Assembly (NCBI RefSeq): GCF_900104255.1
Contig: NZ_FNKZ01000001.1
Span: forward strand, 960,001-1,024,000
DNA length: 64,000 nt
Direction of reading: 5' to 3'
Origin: Pseudoxanthomonas sp. CF385
Lineage (GTDB): Bacteria > Pseudomonadota > Gammaproteobacteria > Xanthomonadales > Xanthomonadaceae
Shown here: positions 17,254-26,494 of the stretch, piece after piece
Layout: every line of letters begins with the position of its first letter
Position numbering within the stretch: the first letter of the stretch is position 1
Notes under the pieces: model-generated
Databases searched by the model: none
Told to the model about the DNA's origin: nothing
What the model saw: the letters and a program-made list of their open reading frames with translations, nothing else
Position numbers and translations under genes: made by a program

Positions 17254-19233
17254 ATGGGAATCCAGATGACGGGCTTCGCGCCCTTGCGTGCGTTCGCGAT
17301 GCGAGTGCGGCGATTGCCCTATTTGGAGCGCGGCCTATGCGCGGCTGCGGTGTTGCTGTTGCTGATTGCGGTTTACCTGCAGGGCGGGAACGATATACGC
17401 CTCAGCTTCCGAGCCACTTCCGAGAATACTGGCAGCCTGCAGCTCTACTATTCCGACGAGTCGGGTTTCAGGGAGTCCCGCTCGCAGATATTTGCGGTGG
17501 GTGACGCTGCCGACAGGCACATGACGCTCCCGATCTCGGGCACGATGAGTCGGGGCGTTCGTGTGGATCCGCAGCCTGGTATGAGTGCGCTGCACATTTG
17601 CGACATGACGTTCTGGATCGGCTCGTCGCAACGCCCCGTCCATGGCGCGCAGTTCAAGAATTCGAACGAAGTACGGGTGGCCGAGGATGGCGGATGCACG
17701 ACGCTCACCGTCGACCCCCGCGCATCGGATCCTCAGACGTTACTGGACACGACTCCGTTCCAGTCCGAGATTCTGGCGGTCAACCGCGCCGCAGAGCGTT
17801 CAGTACGGATGTTGGTGTCGCTTGCTCTGTTGTTGTTCCTTGCCGTAGCGCTTCTGAGTAGGTGGCGCAGCGGACATGCGCAGGACGGACTGGCCCTTCC
17901 CAGCATCCACCGCGAACTGCCCAGGATGTACTTTCTTTTTGCCCTGGTACTGGGAAGTCTGTTCGCGGTGGTGACGCCACCGGGCGGAGTTCCTGATGAG
18001 CCTGCTCACCTGGCCAAGATCGTTCTGGTCGAGAATGGGCAGTGGGTGGGCGGACATGAAGGGGCCGTACTCGACCCGCCGCTCAGCAACCTGCTGGGCC
18101 CTTTCGATGGATTCCTGAATCCTTCGACGCAGTTTGAGGCGGCCGAGGTGCTAGAACACGCGTCCGCGCCCCTGCAATGCAGACCCGCCAAGGAAGACTT
18201 CATTGGGAGCGCGGCGAGCTATTCACCCACGATGTATACCGTCGGCGCCGTGCTGCTGAATCTCTCGTGTCGGGCGGATGCGTCCGTAGGGACATTCTTC
18301 TACGCTGCACGCTGGCTCAATCTACTGTTGTCCGTGACGCTGACGTTCTTCGCACTGCGGGCCGCAGGGCCCTTGTCGTGGCCGATCGCGATGTTTGCGT
18401 TGCTGCCGATGAGCCTTTTCGAACAAGCGTCGCTCACGGCGGACAGTATGACCTTGGGCCTTGGTTTCCTCGTGACAGGTCTGCATGCGGGTCTAGCAAG
18501 CGGCCATCTGCAGCGGACTCGACGGCTGGAACTGGGAATCTTCGTCGCATCGCTCGCCCTGACTCTTACCAAGCCAGGGGCGGCATGGCTATGCGCGGGA
18601 TTCTTACTGACATGGCCTGCTTACCGACCGCACGTCCGCCGTTTCGCGGTAATGTGCTTTATGTTGATTCTGTTGCCTTGGATACTGCATACAACGTGGG
18701 TGCTCTGGAGTTCGCAATACGGAATTCCCCGCGTCGGTATTGACGTAAGCGCTAACGTCAATGCCTTGACCGAGCAACCATCGCGGGTCGCGATGCTGGT
18801 ATGGAACACGTTTACCGGCGACGAAGGGGAGTTCCTATACATGTCGGTCGTCGGGCGCTTGGGCTGGCTTGATGTCGTCATGCCGCACTGGGCCTACTCC
18901 ATGGGCTATCTGGTCCTGGCGGCATCCCTGTTGATGAAGGGCGATGCAGTGCGCGATCTTCCGATGTTCACCAAGCCCGTTGCGCTGCTACTGGGACTTG
19001 GTGCGGTGCTCATTCCTGTCGCACCCATGTACTTGTACTGGACCACGCAGAGTGCGGAGGCAGTGCAGGGGCTTCAGGGCAGATATTTCATCCCGATGCT
19101 GGCGTTCGTCGCGTGCTGGGTGGCGTGGCGAGCCGCGCCCGCGCGTTTCGCAGTCGCTTTGTTCTCGTTCCTGGTGCTGCTCGTCATCAATGTAACTGCG
19201 ATCTATCACCTTGTGGCGAGATACTACGGATGA
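17254..19233 (+). CDS. DUF2142 family multi-spanning membrane protein
   Basis: 659 residues with about 12 hydrophobic segments and an early periplasmic-looking loop of about 150 residues (rich in SNEVRVAEDGG-type sequence). PPGGVPDEPAHL soon after a membrane helix resembles the acidic first loop of GT-C enzymes, and DUF2142 proteins are usually found in polysaccharide loci. The likely role is a periplasmic-side glycosyltransferase that decorates the O-antigen from a polyprenol-linked donor. This fits the flippase-like and polyprenol-phosphate transferase genes just downstream. It starts three bases after the WsaF-type gene and overlaps the next by four. Confidence 0.75.
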   Translation: MGIQMTGFAPLRAFAMRVRRLPYLERGLCAAAVLLLLIAVYLQGGNDIRLSFRATSENTGSLQLYYSDESGFRESRSQIFAVGDAADRHMTLPISGTMSRGVRVDPQPGMSALHICDMTFWIGSSQRPVHGAQFKNSNEVRVAEDGGCTTLTVDPRASDPQTLLDTTPFQSEILAVNRAAERSVRMLVSLALLLFLAVALLSRWRSGHAQDGLALPSIHRELPRMYFLFALVLGSLFAVVTPPGGVPDEPAHLAKIVLVENGQWVGGHEGAVLDPPLSNLLGPFDGFLNPSTQFEAAEVLEHASAPLQCRPAKEDFIGSAASYSPTMYTVGAVLLNLSCRADASVGTFFYAARWLNLLLSVTLTFFALRAAGPLSWPIAMFALLPMSLFEQASLTADSMTLGLGFLVTGLHAGLASGHLQRTRRLELGIFVASLALTLTKPGAAWLCAGFLLTWPAYRPHVRRFAVMCFMLILLPWILHTTWVLWSSQYGIPRVGIDVSANVNALTEQPSRVAMLVWNTFTGDEGEFLYMSVVGRLGWLDVVMPHWAYSMGYLVLAASLLMKGDAVRDLPMFTKPVALLLGLGAVLIPVAPMYLYWTTQSAEAVQGLQGRYFIPMLAFVACWVAWRAAPARFAVALFSFLVLLVINVTAIYHLVARYYG

Positions 19234-20024
19234 GCGCCCTGACACACTGTTTCGTCGTTCCGGCCTACGGTAAGTCGCCTTATCTCGGAGATTGCCTGGC
19301 CTCGCTCGGCCGGCAGTCCAGACCTTCGAGGGTCGTGGTTTTCACGTCGACGCCCTTCGAGGGGATGGAAGAGTATGTGGCGAAGTTCGGCGCCGAGCTC
19401 GTCTGTCATGGGCCGAACAAGGGAATGGCAAACGACTGGAACTATGCACTGCGCGGGGTGGACGCCAACTGGGTGACGATCGCCCACCAGGATGACGTGT
19501 ACGGTCGCGACTTCCTGGCGAGAACCCTCGATGGAATAGATCAGTACCCCGACGCGAAGTTGGTCTTCACGGACTACTGCGAGCGTGACGAACGAGGCAT
19601 TCGACCCGTCTCGCTGCCGCTACGGGTCAAGCAGGCCATCATTCGCTTTGCCACGATGGGAGGTGGAGTGGCAGCATCGCCAGCGGCGCAAGCAAATCTA
19701 CTGAGGTTCGGATGTGCGATTCCGTGCCCAAGCGTGACCCTTCGTCGCCAGCTGGCGGTAGGACTTGGCGGATTCGGCACGGAATACCGGGTCAACATGG
19801 ACTGGGATTTCTGGCTGCGAATCGCCGATGAGCCAGGGGGGGGCTTCGTGCATTGTCGCGGGGTGCTGATGGAGCACAGGATCCACAAGGGTAGCGAAAC
19901 GACGGCAGGCATTGCCGACGGTATCCGCACCGCTGAAGACAGGAGCCTGTTCCGGCGCGTGTGGCCAACCCCCATCGCTGATTTCCTGGCTTTCTTGTAT
20001 CGCCTCACTTACCGCTATAACTAG
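19230..20024 (+). CDS. Glycosyltransferase family 2 protein
   Basis: 264 residues with a single GT-A domain. The N-terminal strand is CFVVPAYGKSPYLGDCL. The metal-site motif is HQDDVYGRDFLARTL near residue 88, and a later NMDWDFWLRIAD block is typical of GT2 acceptor loops. The frame extends upstream inside the DUF2142 gene, but the ATG at 19230 overlaps that gene's stop (ATGA) and gives a normal domain start. It has no membrane helices, so it probably acts on the cytoplasmic side. Sugar specificity is unknown. Confidence 0.85.
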   Translation: MSALTHCFVVPAYGKSPYLGDCLASLGRQSRPSRVVVFTSTPFEGMEEYVAKFGAELVCHGPNKGMANDWNYALRGVDANWVTIAHQDDVYGRDFLARTLDGIDQYPDAKLVFTDYCERDERGIRPVSLPLRVKQAIIRFATMGGGVAASPAAQANLLRFGCAIPCPSVTLRRQLAVGLGGFGTEYRVNMDWDFWLRIADEPGGGFVHCRGVLMEHRIHKGSETTAGIADGIRTAEDRSLFRRVWPTPIADFLAFLYRLTYRYN

Positions 20025-20033
20025 GCAACGATC

Positions 20034-20411
20034 ATGCGTACCTATCTGCTCGTACTCTTTGTCACGTGTTGCACATTGGGGAGCCAGCTGGTTCTCAAGA
20101 GTGGCGTAGGGCCGCTTGTCGCCATACTGCGCAGCGAAGGTACGCTGTCGTTCCTCCTGGCGGCTGCGACATCTCCGCGAGTACTCACTGCGCTGACATT
20201 CCAGGGCATCGGTTACGGTGTATGGATGCTGGTGATAGCACAGGAGCGGCTATCTGTTGCGTTCGCGATCTCTGGCGCATTCTTCTATTTGGCGATGGCT
20301 GCCTGCAGTTGGTTCTTCTTCGGCGAGCGGCTGACGGTTCTCCAGTGGGTGGGCCTGGGCTTGATCTCGCTTGGCGTGGTGCTGGTGAGCCAAGCTGGAG
20401 CCCCTGCATGA
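20034..20411 (+). CDS. Small four-helix transporter-like protein (EamA/SMR type), possible lipid-linked sugar flippase
   Basis: 125 residues, four hydrophobic helices, with the C-terminal helix LQWVGLGLISLGVVLV. The size and fold resemble EmrE-like proteins and the ArnE/ArnF flippase halves. Its place directly before a polyprenol-phosphate glycosyltransferase gene, which it overlaps by four bases, suggests that it flips the lipid-linked sugar made by that enzyme. A drug-export role is less likely in this setting. It starts nine bases after the GT2 gene. Confidence 0.72.
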   Translation: MRTYLLVLFVTCCTLGSQLVLKSGVGPLVAILRSEGTLSFLLAAATSPRVLTALTFQGIGYGVWMLVIAQERLSVAFAISGAFFYLAMAACSWFFFGERLTVLQWVGLGLISLGVVLVSQAGAPA

Positions 20412-21457
20412 GTAGTGTTGGTTTCGATGGTTCCCTTCGCGCGTCCGCAGGCTTCCCTGACGGGCGCGATGCGCGTATCGCAGTCATTGTTCCTGCGTAC
20501 AAGGTCACGGAGCATATCGGTGGTGTAGTGGCGACCATTCCAGCATTCGTCGAGAAGATCTACGTCATCGACGATGCATGCCCGAATCAGAGCGGTAAGG
20601 TCGCTGAAGCGCTGCAGGATCCGCGCGTGACCGTTCTCTTCAACGCCCAGAACCTCGGCGTAGGTGGCGCGGTGATGCATGGGTATCGTCGAGCGATCGA
20701 GGACGGCCTCGACATCATGGTGAAGGTCGATGGGGATGGCCAGATGGATCCGGCGATGATGGCGGATCTGATTCGGCCGTTGCTGTATGGCGAGGCCGAC
20801 TACGCAAAGGGCAACAGGTTCTACGACCTGACCTACATCGGACGCATGCCGCCGATGCGACTGTTCGGAAATTCGGTGCTTTCGTTGCTCTCCAAGGCAT
20901 CCACCGGCTATTGGGATGTCATGGATCCGACCAATGGCTACACGGCGCTAAGTGCCGACGTCGCCTCCCGCATGGATTTCTCGAAGCTCAGCCTCCGATA
21001 CTTCTTTGAGACAGACTTGCTGTTCCGCCTAAACACCATTCGCGCGGTCGTGGTCGATGTGCCGATGGATGCGCGCTATGGCGACGAAGTTAGCAACCTC
21101 AGCATTTCGAAGGTCGTAACGGAGTTCATGTGGAAGCACCTGCGGAACATTTGCAAGCGCATTTTCTATAGTTACTTCCTCCGAGATTTCAGCATCGCTT
21201 CGATCGAGCTAGTGCTCGGCAGTGCGCTTCTCTTATTTGGTGGAGTATTCGGAATAGCAAGCTGGTTCGAGTCCACCAACAGTGGCATCGAGACCGGCGC
21301 GGGGACGGTAATGGTCGCTGCGCTGCCGGTAATCTTCGGATTGCAGCTCTTGCTTGCCTTCACCTCGTACGATATCGCGCGCGTTCCGCGGAAGGTCATA
21401 GGGCGCCCGGCAGGCTGGCGCAAGTTGCTGTCCGGTCGCTTCGATCCCAAGCAGTGA
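20408..21457 (+). CDS. Polyprenol-phosphate glycosyltransferase (DPM1/GtrB-like GT2) with C-terminal membrane helices
   Basis: 349 residues. The GT-A domain begins IAVIVPAYKVTEHIGGVV, then YVIDDACPN near residue 52 and VKVDGDGQMDP near residue 104. The segment GNSVLSLLSKASTGYWDVMDPTNGY is family-typical (quoted only in part here: DVMDPTNGY). Two C-terminal helices follow (SIELVLGSALLLFGGVFG; AALPVIFGLQLLLAF), as in GtrB/ArnC enzymes that load a sugar onto undecaprenyl phosphate. A longer frame exists upstream, but the ATG at 20408 overlaps the stop of the flippase-like gene. It ends the cluster, and a strong hairpin follows. Confidence 0.85.
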   Translation: MSSVGFDGSLRASAGFPDGRDARIAVIVPAYKVTEHIGGVVATIPAFVEKIYVIDDACPNQSGKVAEALQDPRVTVLFNAQNLGVGGAVMHGYRRAIEDGLDIMVKVDGDGQMDPAMMADLIRPLLYGEADYAKGNRFYDLTYIGRMPPMRLFGNSVLSLLSKASTGYWDVMDPTNGYTALSADVASRMDFSKLSLRYFFETDLLFRLNTIRAVVVDVPMDARYGDEVSNLSISKVVTEFMWKHLRNICKRIFYSYFLRDFSIASIELVLGSALLLFGGVFGIASWFESTNSGIETGAGTVMVAALPVIFGLQLLLAFTSYDIARVPRKVIGRPAGWRKLLSGRFDPKQ

Positions 21458-21461
21458 CTTC

Positions 21462-21483
21462 ACGGGCGCCGTTCGGCGCCCGT
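21462..21483. terminator. Perfect hairpin ending the polysaccharide cluster
   Basis: ACGGGCGCC (21462-21470) and GGCGCCCGT (21475-21483) pair perfectly around GTTC between convergent genes. No T-run follows on either strand. It is probably a bidirectional terminator or RNA 3'-end stabiliser. Confidence 0.6.
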
Positions 21484-21494
21484 GCACTGGTTTG

Positions 21495-22067
21495 TCAGCG
21501 ACGCAGCGCGATCTTGGGCGTGCTCTGCACTTCTTCGCCGTCATTGATGCGAATCGCACTTAGCTCGCCGGCGACGGGATAGAGCCACAATGCCACCGGA
21601 ACGCTGCCGCCCATCTTGCTGATCCGATACGTGATCGCTTCTTGCGCCGCAACTTCAAGGGGCGCGGCCAGGGTGACTTCGATGTACTCATTGTCGACGC
21701 TGCCCGTCAGTGGTTTGGAGCCTTTCGTGCAATCCTGCTGCTTGCACACCTCGACCACGAGTTCTCCGTCGGTCGTGCCGTTGTAGTTGCCGATCTGCAC
21801 CAATGCGCCCTTGATGGGGGTGGCATCTTTCAACACGATGCGGCCCGACGCATAGCTTCCGGCTACCAGCGGGAATGCCTCCGCGGCGCCACCTGCAGGC
21901 AGCAGCTCCACGGGTGCGGCTTCGGGAGCGGCTTCCTGTGCTGCGGTGGCGGGGGGAGCTACGCCCGCGGCGGTCGGTGTAGCCTCGGCATCAGGGTGCC
22001 TTTCTCCGCAAGCGGCAAGCACGGTCAGTAGCGCTGCCGATACTGCCACGCGTGTCATACGGTGCAT
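21495..22067 (-). CDS. Predicted lipoprotein of unknown function
   Basis: 190 residues. The signal peptide ends in a lipobox, LAAC, with the acylated cysteine at residue 20. An Ala/Pro/Glu-rich linker of about 45 residues follows, then a compact domain containing [18 protein letters not shown] and [17 protein letters not shown] do not recognise a family. An AAGGAG Shine-Dalgarno at 22073-22078 supports the start at 22067. It is 51 bases downstream of etfA on the same strand and may be co-transcribed, but it shows no functional link to electron transfer. Confidence 0.7.
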   Translation of the reverse strand: MHRMTRVAVSAALLTVLAACGERHPDAEATPTAAGVAPPATAAQEAAPEAAPVELLPAGGAAEAFPLVAGSYASGRIVLKDATPIKGALVQIGNYNGTTDGELVVEVCKQQDCTKGSKPLTGSVDNEYIEVTLAAPLEVAAQEAITYRISKMGGSVPVALWLYPVAGELSAIRINDGEEVQSTPKIALRR

Positions 22068-22118
22068 GGTGTCTCCTTGGTGTGCGGGTATTTCGTTGAT
22101 GGAAGTGTCAGGGAGAAA

Positions 22119-23063
22119 TCACTGGGCGATTTGCTCACTGAGCTCTGGCAATAGCTGGAACAGATCCCCCACCAGCCCGATATCCGCGATCTCGAAGATC
22201 GGCGCTTCGCCGTCCTTGTTGATGGCGACGATCGTGCCGGCGTCCTTGATGCCGGTCAGGTGTTGGATGGCGCCGGAAATGCCGACGGCGACGTACAGCT
22301 CGGGGGCAATGATCTTGCCGGTCTGGCCGACCTGCAGTTCGTTCGGCACGTAGCCCGCGTCCACAGCCGCGCGCGAAGCGCCGACGGCGGCGCCCAGCTT
22401 GTCGGCCAGGGCGTAGATCACCTTGAAGTTCTCGGCCGAGCCGACACCGCGGCCGCCGGAGACGACGCGCTTCGCGCTCTGCAGGTCGGGGCGGTCGGAC
22501 TTGCCGGCAGCGAGGCCGACGTAGCGGGTGTGCGTCGGCAGGGCGGCATCCACACTGGCGGCTTCGACCGTCGCACTGCCGCCCTTGGCGGCTTCCGGCC
22601 ACGAGGCCGTGCGCACGGTGGCGACGACGGTCTGGTCGGACGGGGTTTCGACAGTGATGATCGCGTTGCCGGCGTAGATGGGACGCTTGAAGGTGTGCGG
22701 ACCTTCCACGGCCATCAGGTCGGAGACCTGATTGACGCCGAGCAGGGCGGCCACGCAGGGCAGCAGGTCCTTGCCGAACGTGGTCGACGGTGCGAACACG
22801 TGCGTGTAGCCGGCCGCGAGCGTGGCGATCTGGGGCGCCAGCACCTGCGCGATGGCATTCGCGTTGGCGGCGTTGGCGACGGTCAATACCTTGGCGACGC
22901 CGGCGATCTGGGCGGCGTCGGCGGCGATGGCCGTCGGGTCGGCGGCCAGTACGACCACATCGATGGCATCCGCATTGACGGCAGCAGCGGCGCTGACCGT
23001 CTTGGCGGTGGAGGCGTTGAGCTCGCCGTCCAGGTGTTCGGCGATGACGAGAACCTTGGCCAT
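22119..23063 (-). CDS. etfA: Electron transfer flavoprotein, alpha subunit
   Basis: 314 residues, the normal length. The FAD-binding C-terminal domain carries [16 protein letters not shown] and the following [16 protein letters not shown], the standard ETF-alpha signature. With ETF-beta it accepts electrons from acyl-CoA dehydrogenases and passes them to ETF-ubiquinone oxidoreductase, whose gene lies at 31799-33409 in this window. Its ATG overlaps the stop of etfB by one base (TAATG). In Xanthomonas this gene forms the conserved right border of the lps locus. Confidence 0.96.
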   Translation of the reverse strand: MAKVLVIAEHLDGELNASTAKTVSAAAAVNADAIDVVVLAADPTAIAADAAQIAGVAKVLTVANAANANAIAQVLAPQIATLAAGYTHVFAPSTTFGKDLLPCVAALLGVNQVSDLMAVEGPHTFKRPIYAGNAIITVETPSDQTVVATVRTASWPEAAKGGSATVEAASVDAALPTHTRYVGLAAGKSDRPDLQSAKRVVSGGRGVGSAENFKVIYALADKLGAAVGASRAAVDAGYVPNELQVGQTGKIIAPELYVAVGISGAIQHLTGIKDAGTIVAINKDGEAPIFEIADIGLVGDLFQLLPELSEQIAQ

Positions 23064-23809
23064 TACAGCAACCCCTTCTGCTTGAGTGCGGCGACCAGTT
23101 CGGCCGCGTCCTTCACCATCACGCCTTTGCTGCGCTTGGCAGGCGGGGCGTAGTGCGTCGTCTTGTGCGTATCGGCGGCGTCCACCCCGAGGTCGGCGAG
23201 CTGCAGGGTTTCCAGCGGCTTGCTCTTGGCCTTCATGATGTCCGGCAGCTTGATGAAGCGCGGCTCGTTAAGGCGCAGGTCGGTGGTGACGACGGCGGGC
23301 AGGTCGATGTCCAGCGTTTCCAGGCCGGCGTCGACTTCGCGCACCACCGTGGCCTTGCCATCGGCGATGTCGAGCTTGCCGGCGAAGGTCGCCTGCGGGC
23401 GGCCCCACAGCGTGGCCAGCATCTGGCCGGTCTGGTTGGCATCGTCGTCGATGGCCTGCTTGCCGAGGATCACCAGGTCCGGCGATTCCTTCTCGACCAG
23501 CTTGAGCAGGGTGCGGGCGGCGGTCAGCGGCTGGATGGCCTGGTCGGTGACCACGTGGATGGCGCGGTTGGCGCCCATGGCCAGGCCGTTGCGCAGGTGG
23601 GCCTGGGCGTCGGCGGGGGCGATGGTGGCGACCACGACTTCGGTGGCGATGCCCTTGTCGCGCAGGCGCAGCGCTTCTTCCAGCGCGATCTCGTCGAAGG
23701 GGTTGGGGGACAGCTTGACGCCATCGGTGACCACGCCGGAGCCGTCCGGCTTGACCTGGATGCGGACGTTGTAGTCCACCACGCGCTTGTAGGCGACGAG
23801 AATCTTCAT
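23063..23809 (-). CDS. etfB: Electron transfer flavoprotein, beta subunit
   Basis: 248 residues. It starts MKILVAYKRVVDYNVRI, with NPFDEIALEEALRL near residue 36 and the family motif region VEKESPDLVILGKQAIDDD. It binds AMP and forms the heterodimer with ETF-alpha. It is the first gene of the etfBA pair, with a one-base overlap. The 76 bases upstream, up to the ATP-grasp gene stop, are short, so a promoter inside or before that gene is also possible. Confidence 0.96.
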   Translation of the reverse strand: MKILVAYKRVVDYNVRIQVKPDGSGVVTDGVKLSPNPFDEIALEEALRLRDKGIATEVVVATIAPADAQAHLRNGLAMGANRAIHVVTDQAIQPLTAARTLLKLVEKESPDLVILGKQAIDDDANQTGQMLATLWGRPQATFAGKLDIADGKATVVREVDAGLETLDIDLPAVVTTDLRLNEPRFIKLPDIMKAKSKPLETLQLADLGVDAADTHKTTHYAPPAKRSKGVMVKDAAELVAALKQKGLL

Positions 23810-23885
23810 CCTGCGGGAATTCCTGTGTGCGACGGAGAGGCCCGGCCGCGGCGGCGGGCCGAGGGCAGAACGCCGATTTTAGCCG

Positions 23886-24827
23886 TCAGGCCGGATCCAT
23901 GCGAGCCCGTACGGTGGCGTCTGCGTCTGCAGGCCAGATGGCGAGCAACGCGGCCAACCGGGCGGCGCTTCCGGGCGCCTGGTCGAAGAACAGCGAGGGC
24001 TCGGTCAGCTCCAGCTCGAGCAGGCAGGGGTGCCCGTCCGGGCCGGGCAGCAGGTCGACGCGCGCGTAGGGCAAGGGGGCGTCCAGCTGGCGCAGGCGGG
24101 CCGTCGCGGCCAGCGTGCGGTCGGCCAGGGCGAGTTCGGCAGGCAGGGCGTCGCGTGCGGTGATGTCGCCTGCCGCCATCGGCGCCTGCCGCGCCCCTTC
24201 GCCCGGAGCCAGTTGCGCCCCCTTGCGGAGCGCATGGCTGAACCGGCCGGCGAAATAGACCAGGGCGGTCTCGCCGGCAGCATCCACCGTGGCCACGTAC
24301 GGCTGCAGCATCACGCTGCGGTCCTGGTCCAGCAGGCGCGCGATGTGGTTGCCGGCAGCGAACTGCTGGTCGCGCCCGTAGCGCTGGGTGTCGCGCGCAC
24401 CGGCGCTGACGGCTGGCTTGACCACGAATTCTTCGCTTGCCGGGAACGCCTCGAGGAAGCGGGTCAGGGCCTCCATCGGCTCGGCATCGGGCTCCACGAA
24501 CGTCGTCGGTACGGTGGGAACTCCTACCGCGGCCAAGTCGGCCAGGTAGTGCTTGTCGGTATTCCAGCGGACCACATTCAGCGGATTCAGCAGCGTGGTC
24601 ACGCGGTCGACCTGTTCGGCCCAGGCCAGGAATTCGGGCAGCCGCTCGGTGTAGTCCCAGGGCGAGCGCAGCAACACCGCATCGAAGCGTCCCCAATGCA
24701 CCGTGGGGTCGTCCCAGGCCACGGCGCGCGCATGCAGGCCGGCGTCGGCGCAGGCATCGAGCAGGGGAACGAGGTCATCGTCATGCCCGGTGGCGGCGAC
24801 GGCGGTGACGAGGGCGACGGTTTTCAT
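23886..24827 (-). CDS. ATP-grasp family protein (RimK/DcsG-like)
   Basis: 313 residues from [10 protein letters not shown]. The middle and C-terminal parts follow the ATP-grasp pattern: [16 protein letters not shown] near residue 135 (nucleotide-binding lysine), [19 protein letters not shown] near 180, and the metal-binding tail [12 protein letters not shown] with [14 protein letters not shown]. The closest remembered homologues are the D-cycloserine ligase DcsG and uncharacterised RimK-type proteins. The carboxylate and amine substrates are unknown. It is divergent from the CoA-transferase genes and lies upstream of etfB on the same strand. Confidence 0.75.
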   Translation of the reverse strand: MKTVALVTAVAATGHDDDLVPLLDACADAGLHARAVAWDDPTVHWGRFDAVLLRSPWDYTERLPEFLAWAEQVDRVTTLLNPLNVVRWNTDKHYLADLAAVGVPTVPTTFVEPDAEPMEALTRFLEAFPASEEFVVKPAVSAGARDTQRYGRDQQFAAGNHIARLLDQDRSVMLQPYVATVDAAGETALVYFAGRFSHALRKGAQLAPGEGARQAPMAAGDITARDALPAELALADRTLAATARLRQLDAPLPYARVDLLPGPDGHPCLLELELTEPSLFFDQAPGSAARLAALLAIWPADADATVRARMDPA

Positions 24828-24903
24828 GGCGGAAGTGTACGCGCACGTCCCGCAGGGGATTCCCATTGCCCGAAAGTACCTGTGTCGTTCCGGGGTGGCT
24901 GGG

Positions 24904-24909
24904 TAGAAT
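24904..24909 (+). promoter_or_regulatory. Candidate -10 box of the CoA-transferase operon
   Basis: TAGAAT lies 30 bases before the chosen scoA start, in the 111-base gap between divergent genes. No convincing -35 hexamer lies at the usual spacing. Confidence 0.4.
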
Positions 24910-24938
24910 GCGGGCTTTCCTCACGAATGGATCGCGCC

Positions 24939-25669
24939 ATGGCGGGTACCCCGGCCTCCGGAGGCAAGCAGAAGCTCTATCCCAACGCGGCAGCCGCGCT
25001 GGAAGGCGTCGTGGCGGATGGGCAGACCCTCGCCGTGGGCGGCTTCGGTCTGTGCGGCATCCCGGAGGCGCTGATCGGCGCGCTGCGGGACAGCGGCGCG
25101 AAAGGGCTGACGGCGATCTCCAACAACGCGGGCGTGGACGGCTTCGGCCTGGGCCTGCTGCTCGAGACCCGGCAGATCAAGAAGATGATCTCGTCCTATG
25201 TGGGCGAGAACAAGGAGTTCGAGCGCCAGTTCCTTTCGAATGAGCTGGAGCTGGAATTCAATCCGCAGGGCACGCTGGCCGAACGCCTGCGCGCGGGCGG
25301 CGCCGGGATCCCCGCATTTTTCACGCGGACCGGCTACGGCACGGTCGTCGCCGAAGGCAAGGAAACCCGCCAGTTCGGCGAGCACTGGTACGTCATGGAA
25401 ACCGCCCTCAGCGCCGACGTGTCGCTGGTCAAGGCATGGAAGGCCGACAAGGCCGGCAACCTGGTGTTCCGCAAGACGGCGCGCAACTTCAATCCGGCCT
25501 GCGCCATGGCCGGCAAGGTCTGCATCGCCGAGGTCGAAGAGGTGTTGGAGGTCGGTGCGATCGATCCGGACCACGTCCATCTGCCGGGCATCTACGTGGA
25601 CCGCATCGTCCACAACCCGACCCCTGAAAAGCGCATCGAGCAGCGCACCGTCCGCCAAGGAGACAAGTG

Positions 25670-25670
<1 letters not shown>
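24939..25670 (+). CDS. scoA: 3-oxoacid CoA-transferase, subunit A
   Basis: 243 residues. The glycine-rich [16 protein letters not shown] near residue 31 and [15 protein letters not shown] are diagnostic for subunit A of succinyl-CoA:3-ketoacid transferase. The enzyme moves CoA from succinyl-CoA to acetoacetate, which is also a product of the fumarylacetoacetase encoded at 2840. MAGTPASG at 24939 is preferred; MDRAM at 24927 is possible. The very long upstream open frame is non-coding shadow. The stop overlaps the ATG of subunit B (TGATG). Confidence 0.92.
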
Positions 25671-26305
<635 letters not shown>

Positions 26306-26325
26306 CCTGATGCCTGCGCAGGACG

Positions 26326-26337
26326 TGACGCGCGTCA
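26326..26337. promoter_or_regulatory. 12-bp perfect palindrome, possible operator
   Basis: TGACGCGCGTCA stands in the 189-base gap between scoB and the protease gene, about 110 bases before a TATAGT -10 box. A perfect palindrome of this length could be a regulator site, but CG-rich palindromes also arise by chance in such DNA. The rest of the gap shows no gene. Confidence 0.25.
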
Positions 26338-26448
26338 ATCCTTCGTCCGTCACGGGCCTTGGACGCTTCTGACTTTCAGCTGTACGCGCGCCTGCCGATA
26401 ACAAGCCAAGTAGACGTGCTTGGCTGTTTTCATGTCCTCGGGCTGGGC

Positions 26449-26454
26449 TATAGT
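26449..26454 (+). promoter_or_regulatory. Candidate -10 box of the protease gene
   Basis: TATAGT lies 40 bases before the ATG. A weak TTTTCA at 26427-26432 could serve as -35 with a 16-base spacer. Confidence 0.4.
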
Positions 26455-26494
26455 GTCCGTTCAGGGGCTCCAACTGTTTTTCTCGAGGGTACGT

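Noticed and set aside
24030..24938. A 546-codon plus-strand frame that reaches into scoA
   Set aside because: The first 300 codons are the antisense of the ATP-grasp gene and have no family-like sequence. The real scoA starts near 24939.
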